A stretch of 10,588 nucleotides of DNA. It comes from an uncultured Bacilli bacterium. GTDB lineage: Bacteria > Bacillota_I > Bacilli_A > RF39 > UBA660. The DNA is taken from positions 1-10,588 of the forward strand of contig CALVVN010000020.1 of the NCBI GenBank assembly GCA_944363865.1, written 5' to 3'. Numbering within the stretch: the stretch's first letter is position 1; each line of letters starts with the position of its first letter. Below are positions 6,412 to 10,588 of the stretch, one piece after another. The translations under genes were made by a program, and so were the position numbers. The notes under the pieces were generated by a model. The model saw nothing but the letters and a program-made list of their open reading frames with translations. It had not been told where the DNA came from and did no database searches.

Positions 6412-7149
6412 TTGATAGTAATAGTAGTGATAGTTTTATGTGTTCTATTTTGTTCAATTAAGGAAATTAATGAATATGAAAGAGGAGTGAAGTTTACATT
6501 TGGTAAGTTCACAAAAATAATGAATCCAGGATGGAATTTGGTTATACCTATTTTTCAATCATTTAAAAAAGTAGATATTAGAACAAAAGCAGTTGATGTT
6601 CCTGAACAAGAAGCAATAACAAAGGATAATGTTTCTATTAAGATTAATGCTGTTTTGTATTATGAAATATTTGATGCTTCTAAATCAATTTTAGCAGTTG
6701 AAAACTTTAATTATGCTGTTAGTCAATTAGCACAGACAACGATGAGAAATATTGTTGGTACGGTAAGTTTGGATGAATTGTTAACAGAAAGAGAAAAAAT
6801 AAGTGAAAAGATATGCGAAATTGTCGATGCGGCTACTGACCCATGGGGAATTAAAGTCGCCAATGTTGAACTTAAAGATATAAGTTTACCTGAAGAAATG
6901 AAACGAGTTATTGCTAAAATTGCAGAAGCAGAACGTGAAAAGCAAGCTGTTATAACTAAGGCAGCTGGCGAGGTTGAAGCGAGTAAAAACTTGGCTTTGG
7001 CGGCTGAAACAATGGCTAAGGCTCCGGGTGCATTACATTTAAGAACTTTATCCACTATAAATGACTTAAGTAGTGATCAATCAAATACTATTATATTTGC
7101 AGTCCCTATTGAGGTATTAAGGGCATTAGAAGGAATTAATAAAAAATAA
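6412..7149 (+). CDS. Slipin (stomatin-like SPFH/Band 7 membrane protein)
   Basis: A 245-residue SPFH protein of the slipin/stomatin type. A short N-terminal membrane helix (2-15) is followed directly by the SPFH domain: EYERGVKFTFGKF (21-33), PGWNLVIPIFQ, PEQEAITKDNVSIKINAV (64-81), and DPWGIKVANVELKDISLPEEM (143-163, in two pieces). A coiled segment with AEAEREKQAVITKAAGEVEA (171-190) follows, where the Ala-Glu-x-Glu repeats drive oligomer formation. These proteins make ring or cage oligomers that organise membrane microdomains; bacterial slipins often accompany an NfeD-type partner with an OB fold or a membrane protease. No NfeD gene is next to this one. The start is TTG with a perfect ribosome binding site. 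It probably shares transcripts with the RmuC gene and has a possible promoter of its own. Confidence 0.93.
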   Translation: MIVIVVIVLCVLFCSIKEINEYERGVKFTFGKFTKIMNPGWNLVIPIFQSFKKVDIRTKAVDVPEQEAITKDNVSIKINAVLYYEIFDASKSILAVENFNYAVSQLAQTTMRNIVGTVSLDELLTEREKISEKICEIVDAATDPWGIKVANVELKDISLPEEMKRVIAKIAEAEREKQAVITKAAGEVEASKNLALAAETMAKAPGALHLRTLSTINDLSSDQSNTIIFAVPIEVLRALEGINKK

Positions 7150-7163
7150 TCCCTTTTTGTTTG
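7130..7163 (+). terminator. Probable terminator overlapping the slipin stop codon
   Basis: AAGGAATTA (7130-7138) pairs with TAATCCCTT (7147-7155) with one internal mismatch, around an 8-nt A-rich loop, followed by TTTG and TTTG. The second arm begins with the TAA stop codon. It is weaker than the other terminators here. Confidence 0.45.
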
Positions 7164-7205
7164 TATATGAATAAAAAATGTCAAATTATGTAAAATAAAA
7201 AATTG

Positions 7206-7240
7206 TTGTTTTTGAAATTAGTTTATGCTAAAATTATTAT
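7206..7240 (+). promoter_or_regulatory. Two overlapping promoters of the coiled-coil gene pair
   Basis: One promoter is TTGTTT (7206-7211), 17 bp with a TG one base before the -10, and TAAAAT (7229-7234). A second, 6 bp downstream, is TTGAAA (7212-7217), 17 bp and TATTAT (7235-7240). Start sites would be near 7241 and 7247, giving leaders of about 17-23 nt before GTG 7264. Confidence 0.65.
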
Positions 7241-7263
7241 AGGAAAATAAGGGAAGTGGCAAT

Positions 7264-8475
7264 GTGGATACTAATTATGAAGCAGTTAAAAGTTTAATAG
7301 AGATTTTAGTTAAAAAAGCAGGCTATGATGTTGATAAAAATTATTCTGAAAATGAATTAAAGAAAACTAAGGAAACAATTATTAAATTAGAAAATGATAA
7401 AGAATTAGAGAGAAATATTAAAAATGAATTAATTGCTAATTTAAAAATAAGACAAGTCAACTGGGAAAACAACGCTGAGGTTATTGGAAAGTCTTTGCTT
7501 AATTGTTTTAAAGATAAAAAATCATACTCTGAAGTTAGAGGGAAAGTAGAATTTTTGTCTAATTTAGCAAAAAAAGATGAAGATGGTAAAAACGGTCAAT
7601 CTTTAATGAGTTATATTTATTCTAAATTAAAAGACTTAGAAAATAAATATAACGAACTAAATACTAAAATAGAGGAAAATAATTACTTAAACTTAGAAGA
7701 AAAAGATTTAGATATTAAATTAAGAGATTATTTAGTAAATAGTATAGACAATTATCAGAATGAAATGTCATTATGTGAAGATGAATTAAGAAGACTTAAA
7801 GATGTAAAATATAAAGAAGAAACTTTAAAAGAAAAATTATTAGTTTATGTTGCCAATGTAAAAAAAGATATAGAAGCGTTAGAGATATTAAAAAAATCTT
7901 CTTTGGACAAAGGAATTACACTAGAAGTTTGGGAGAAAATTGAAAATATTGAATTAAGTATAAAATCTAAATTAGAAAGAGTTTTAAAAACGCTTAGAAA
8001 ATCTGAAAATTTTTTGAACTCTGTTCAGGAAGATCAAAATAGATGTAATGCAAAAAAAGCAATGTTATCTAAAGAAATCGAGAGAAGCAATAATAAATTA
8101 AAACGTGTTAACGAGAGAATTAATGAAAATGATTATTTGGATTATGCTAGTAAAATTAGAGATTTAAATAAAAAAGAAATAATTAGAATTGAGTTGAATG
8201 AACTTAAAAATAAAAAAGATATTATATATGTAAATGTTGATAAAGTCAAGGAAGAATTAGTTAGAGAGTGGTCTAAAAGAGAAAACGAAACAGGAGGAAG
8301 CACTGAAAAAGTTGATTTGAAACTTATGACTAAAGTTGATGATAATAAACCTAAAATAGAAAAAATTGTAAAAGAGGAAAATATAGAAGTAAAGGAAGAA
8401 ATAAAAAAAGCTGAAATAGTTGATCAAATACCTAAAAATATTATGACAACTAATAAAATAGAATTAGATTGGTAA
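7264..8475 (+). CDS. Coiled-coil protein of unknown function, shorter paralog
   Basis: I do not recognise this 403-residue protein. It has no signal peptide, membrane helix or nucleotide-binding motif, and is almost wholly helical and charged, with several coiled-coil stretches. The N-terminus NYEAVKSLIEILVKKAG (4-20) matches the start of the next gene's product (NYKALEDLINILVKKSG). A second shared signature is WENNAEVIG (67-75), followed by a Phe-Lys and an EV pair. The two proteins also match near the C-terminus: IIYVNVDKVKEELVREWSKR here and YLYVDSKVIKEEIYNLWKR there. An acidic and basic mixed tail ends in IELDW. The start is GTG: the ATG at 7262 is out of frame and stops after 11 codons, and the protein alignment with the paralog fits GTG. 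The ribosome binding site is AAGGGAAGTGG-like. Function could be structural (cell shape, division or chromosome scaffolding), which is only a guess. Confidence 0.85.
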   Translation: MDTNYEAVKSLIEILVKKAGYDVDKNYSENELKKTKETIIKLENDKELERNIKNELIANLKIRQVNWENNAEVIGKSLLNCFKDKKSYSEVRGKVEFLSNLAKKDEDGKNGQSLMSYIYSKLKDLENKYNELNTKIEENNYLNLEEKDLDIKLRDYLVNSIDNYQNEMSLCEDELRRLKDVKYKEETLKEKLLVYVANVKKDIEALEILKKSSLDKGITLEVWEKIENIELSIKSKLERVLKTLRKSENFLNSVQEDQNRCNAKKAMLSKEIERSNNKLKRVNERINENDYLDYASKIRDLNKKEIIRIELNELKNKKDIIYVNVDKVKEELVREWSKRENETGGSTEKVDLKLMTKVDDNKPKIEKIVKEENIEVKEEIKKAEIVDQIPKNIMTTNKIELDW

Positions 8476-8476
8476 A

Positions 8477-8482
8477 AAGGAG
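8477..8482 (+). promoter_or_regulatory. Ribosome binding site deciding the start at 8492
   Basis: AAGGAG stands 9 nt before ATG 8492. The frame stays open up to TTG 8483, but that codon touches the binding site with no spacing and is rejected as the start. Confidence 0.7.
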
Positions 8483-8491
8483 TTGAGGAAA

Positions 8492-10129
8492 ATGAATTAT
8501 AAAGCATTGGAAGATTTAATTAATATATTAGTAAAAAAGTCAGGAACGGATTTAAGCGTACAGGTTGTTGGAAATGAGGTTGCTAGGTTAGAAGACAAAA
8601 AAAAGAAATTAATTAAGGAAAAATCAAAGTTAGATGCTAAATTGGAAAAAAGCAACTATGTTTTACAGATTGATAAAGATAAAGATTCAAATGAAAAAAG
8701 TTATTTGGAAAAAATGATTAAATTGTTGAATCAAGAGAAAGATGAATACACTACAGAACTTGAAGGCTTTAGTCGTGTTTTAGAGAGTGGGGATGCTTAT
8801 TTTAAATCACTTGAAAATGAGATAAAGAAATTAAACAAACTTGCTAAAAAGCTTATGATTAAAAATGAGATGAAACCATCTGATGAAGTTAAAGCTGAAT
8901 ATGATAGTACTTTAGAAAATATAAAATCAAAAGAAAAGGAACTAAATAGAAAGAAATATTTAGAAGAAGAAATCATCAGAGTTGATGATGAAATTAATGC
9001 TAATTCGCTTAGATTACGTGAAATTGAAAAGAAAATAGAAGAAAGTACTTATATGGATGATTTATCTTTTAATAAAGATAGATTGATGTTAGAAAATTGT
9101 AAGAAGGAAATTGAGATTGTAGATTCTTCTATTGAAATGTGGAAGAATAGTGCTGAAGTTCTTGGTGGAAAGATTCTTGATGCTTTTAAAAGTGATAAAG
9201 ATGTCGATGAAGTTAAAGAAGAAATTGATACTTTAGTAAAAATGGCAAATTGTGAGTTAAAATGCACACAAGAAGAGATTAATGGTTCTAATATATTTGA
9301 AATAATTGATAATTATGAAAAATTAAGTGTTAATCTAAAAGGAAAAATTAGTAGTTATAACTATGATAACGAAGAAGAAAAGAATAGAATTGTAGTTAAG
9401 CAAAATTATCATAAAGAGAAAATTAGTAAATATAAGGATAATTTAGAAGGTATAAATGCTAGAAAGGCAGAAGTATTAAATCTAATTAGTGTTAGTAAAA
9501 ATTTAAGTGAAGATGTTAAACAAGCAAGAATGCTGAATGAAAATCAATTATCATTATTAGAATCAAGATTGTATAATGCTAATACTTTAGATGTTAATGA
9601 AGAAGAACTTAAAGATATTGATACTTTGATTGGTGAGATTAAGGTTGATATTGAAAACTATAAATATCTTGAAAATGAATACATTGATGATATTTATGCT
9701 TATAAAGAAGAACTTAAAAATCTTGATATTAATTACTCAACTTTACAAAATGAAATTGGTAAAGAAGAAAAGATTTTGGAAATACTTAATAGTGAGATTT
9801 CTAACAATGATATATGTGAAAATAAAATTGGCAAACTTGCAGATAGTGTATTATTAATAGAATATAATGAAAGATTGAGATCACTTAAAAATCAACAACA
9901 ATATCTTTATGTAGATTCTAAAGTTATTAAAGAAGAAATCTATAATTTATGGAAACGTTCTAGTTCATCTGATAGAGAAGAGATTATTGAACCTAAAAAT
10001 GAAGAGTTAGAAGAAAAAGAAGAACCTGTTGAAATAGAAGAAAAAATAGAGAATGAAGAAAGTTCAGATAATCAAAATGAAGTTGAAGTTTTAGATGATT
10101 TTGAATTTACAGATTTGAGTGAAGAATAA
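8492..10129 (+). CDS. Coiled-coil protein of unknown function, longer paralog
   Basis: I do not recognise this 545-residue protein, which is paralogous to the product of the gene 16 nt upstream and almost certainly co-transcribed with it. It is cytoplasmic by appearance, with long charged coiled coils and no catalytic motif. The shared N-terminal block (1-18) is followed by about 150 extra residues before the signature WKNSAEVLGGKILDAFK (217-233), which in the shorter paralog is at residue 67. The extra part holds a similar-looking segment, FSRVLESGDAYFKS (93-106) followed by EIKKLNKLAKK, so an internal module duplication is likely. The C-terminus is a Glu-rich linker (about 496-530) ending in VLDDFEFTDLSEE, an acidic-aromatic tail. 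The ATG at 8492 is chosen from the ribosome binding site; the longer reading from TTG 8483 adds three residues. A strong bidirectional terminator follows at 10200. Confidence 0.87.
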   Translation: MNYKALEDLINILVKKSGTDLSVQVVGNEVARLEDKKKKLIKEKSKLDAKLEKSNYVLQIDKDKDSNEKSYLEKMIKLLNQEKDEYTTELEGFSRVLESGDAYFKSLENEIKKLNKLAKKLMIKNEMKPSDEVKAEYDSTLENIKSKEKELNRKKYLEEEIIRVDDEINANSLRLREIEKKIEESTYMDDLSFNKDRLMLENCKKEIEIVDSSIEMWKNSAEVLGGKILDAFKSDKDVDEVKEEIDTLVKMANCELKCTQEEINGSNIFEIIDNYEKLSVNLKGKISSYNYDNEEEKNRIVVKQNYHKEKISKYKDNLEGINARKAEVLNLISVSKNLSEDVKQARMLNENQLSLLESRLYNANTLDVNEEELKDIDTLIGEIKVDIENYKYLENEYIDDIYAYKEELKNLDINYSTLQNEIGKEEKILEILNSEISNNDICENKIGKLADSVLLIEYNERLRSLKNQQQYLYVDSKVIKEEIYNLWKRSSSSDREEIIEPKNEELEEKEEPVEIEEKIENEESSDNQNEVEVLDDFEFTDLSEE

Positions 10130-10150
10130 TTAAAAAATCTATGTCAATCT

Positions 10151-10176
10151 GATGTGAACCCCATTTAGGAGACATC
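10151..10176. repeat. Short inverted repeat, possible insertion-sequence end
   Basis: GATGT (10151-10155) and ACATC (10172-10176) flank ACCCC and GGAG tracts. On the minus strand the stretch reads TGTCTCCTAAATGGGG and then TTCACATC, which has the general look of an IS3-type terminal inverted repeat (TG start, G-rich middle). No second end is visible in the window, so this is a weak call. Confidence 0.25.
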
Positions 10177-10199
10177 ATAAAAAGAACTATTCTTTTAAT

Positions 10200-10248
10200 A
10201 AAAAATCAAGGGCGAACGAAGTGAGTTCATCTAGACCCTTGATTTTTT
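10200..10248. terminator. Bidirectional intrinsic terminator
   Basis: AAAAAATCAAGGG (10200-10212) pairs perfectly over 13 bp with CCCTTGATTTTTT (10236-10248). The 23-nt loop itself contains a small hairpin, GAAC-GAAGTGA-GTTC (10214-10228). T-runs follow on both strands, so it should stop transcription from the coiled-coil pair and from the converging minus-strand genes. Confidence 0.88.
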
Positions 10249-10271
10249 ATTATTTAATTATAATATTTATT

Positions 10272-10294
10272 CAAATAAAGCTTGTCTTTATTTG
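10272..10294 (-). terminator. Hairpin overlapping the stop codon of the small minus-strand gene
   Basis: On the minus strand CAAATAAAG (10294-10286) pairs perfectly with CTTTATTTG (10280-10272) around a 5-nt loop, and the TAA stop (10290-10288) lies in the first arm. What follows is AATAAATATT, not a clean T-run, so it may instead protect the RNA end or assist the terminator at 10200-10248. Confidence 0.45.
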
Positions 10295-10473
10295 TTATCA
10301 ATTAATAAATTAATCATGTATAAAACATCTTCTGCATATTCTACAATATTTGAATCAGGTTCTCCCATATCTGGACATATATGATTATATAATTTATAAT
10401 CATATCCACCATTATCTTTTAAATACTTTATTACTGTTTCTAATTTATATTTTAATTCATCATTATTTATCAT
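10288..10473 (-). CDS. Small acidic protein, unknown function
   Basis: I do not recognise this 61-residue protein. It is acidic, has no signal peptide or membrane helix, and appears to form two helices (about 3-20 and 42-60) around a central part containing GGYDYKLYNHICPDMGEPDS. One Cys and two Pro stand in this middle. The ATG (10473-10471) is preceded on the minus strand by AAAGGAT about 9 nt upstream, a good ribosome binding site. The start overlaps the end of the upstream minus-strand gene by 11 nt, so translation is probably coupled. The converging arrangement with the coiled-coil genes is separated by the bidirectional terminator. Confidence 0.65.
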   Translation of the reverse strand: MINNDELKYKLETVIKYLKDNGGYDYKLYNHICPDMGEPDSNIVEYAEDVLYMINLLIDNK

Positions 10474-10588
10474 TTTTCTTATATCCTTTCTTTTTATTAA
10501 CTTTCTTTCCTTTAATTCTAGTTGTATTATAAAATTCTATCCATTCTTCAACTAATTCTATGTAATTTTCTAAAGATGTGATATCATT
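10463..10588 (-). CDS. C-terminal fragment of a minus-strand gene, faintly transposase-like
   Basis: The last 41 codons of a gene whose start lies beyond the window edge; the stop TAA is at 10465-10463. The segment ENYIELVEEWIEFYNTTRI resembles the C-terminal end of IS3-type integrase-core transposases, which often have a Y-I-x-(F/Y)-Y-N-x-x-R-x pattern, but the usual Leu/Ser-Pro continuation is replaced by a Lys-rich tail (KGKKVNKKKGYKKNDK). It overlaps the following 61-residue gene by 11 nt in a different frame, which is more like an ordinary operon than an insertion sequence. An unrelated short helical protein is equally possible. Confidence 0.5.
   Translation of the reverse strand, partial: NDITSLENYIELVEEWIEFYNTTRIKGKKVNKKKGYKKNDK

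Noticed and set aside
6723..7055. Minus-strand open frame of 110 codons
   Set aside because: It is antisense to the slipin SPFH region; the plus-strand protein is clearly real.
9049..9857. Short frames inside the longer coiled-coil gene (minus 9049-9267, plus 9630-9857)
   Set aside because: They lie within a continuous, family-consistent reading frame and have no ribosome binding site or motif.
7264..10129. Coiled-coil pair as SMC/Rad50-type ATPases
   Set aside because: Neither protein has a Walker A, Walker B or ABC signature motif.
10180..10196. Small hairpin AAAAGAA-CTA-TTCTTTT as a terminator
   Set aside because: All but one base pair in the stem are A-T and the loop is 3 nt; the 13-bp terminator just after it is far stronger.
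10350..10532. Plus-strand hydrophobic open frame of 60 codons
   Set aside because: It is antisense to the two minus-strand genes, which have a ribosome binding site and overlap like an operon; AT-rich antisense frames often look hydrophobic.
1..10588. CRISPR array, riboswitch or rRNA
   Set aside because: No regularly spaced direct repeats, no riboswitch-like conserved leader (leaders are very short) and no rRNA-like sequence were found.

Overview
The window looks like a chromosomal segment of a very AT-rich, Gram-positive-type bacterium of the Bacillota (Bacilli/Clostridia or relatives). Codon use is strongly A/T-ending and Arg is mostly AGA. Ribosome binding sites resemble AGGAGGTGA, and hairpin-plus-T terminators are frequent. 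TGA ends the gene at 3021-4328 and Trp is written TGG, so the code is the standard bacterial one and not that of Mycoplasma or Spiroplasma. The taxonomic placement is inference; an uncultured gut-type lineage would fit.

Layout. (1) 1-176: the C-terminal end of an HD-domain phosphohydrolase of the YedJ/YpgQ kind. (2) 177-573: a graveyard of accessory DNA holding a 26-nt hairpin and, on the minus strand, a decayed tnpV-like gene with an in-frame stop and an apparent deletion. (3) 583-657: tRNA-Cys(GCA) on the minus strand, with encoded CCA, its own promoter and its own terminator. (4) 826-4351: a divergently transcribed two-gene unit, a VirD4/TraG-type coupling ATPase followed by a single-pass membrane protein with a Tyr/Trp-rich extracytoplasmic part, closed by a terminator. 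(5) 4401-7149: a rhodanese, a VTT/DedA-type membrane protein, an RmuC-family protein and a slipin (SPFH protein), with likely internal promoters. (6) 7264-10129: two paralogous, coiled-coil-rich cytoplasmic proteins with no recognised function, sharing a short Trp-containing signature; the larger one seems to carry a duplicated module. (7) 10200-10248: a strong bidirectional terminator. (8) 10288-10588: two overlapping minus-strand genes, one small and unknown, the other a fragment whose end faintly resembles an IS3-type transposase.

Start choices. For five genes the best -10 element lies roughly 20 nt upstream of the start codon, which implies 5' leaders of about 6-23 nt carrying little more than the ribosome binding site. 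This pattern moves two starts downstream of the longest open frame (826 and 5293); the ribosome binding site alone moves a third (8492).

The least explained pieces are the coupling ATPase with its Tyr/Trp-rich membrane partner, which have no relaxase, VirB4-like ATPase or other conjugation gene nearby, and the tandem coiled-coil pair. Either could belong to an undescribed machine, but the sequence alone does not show one.
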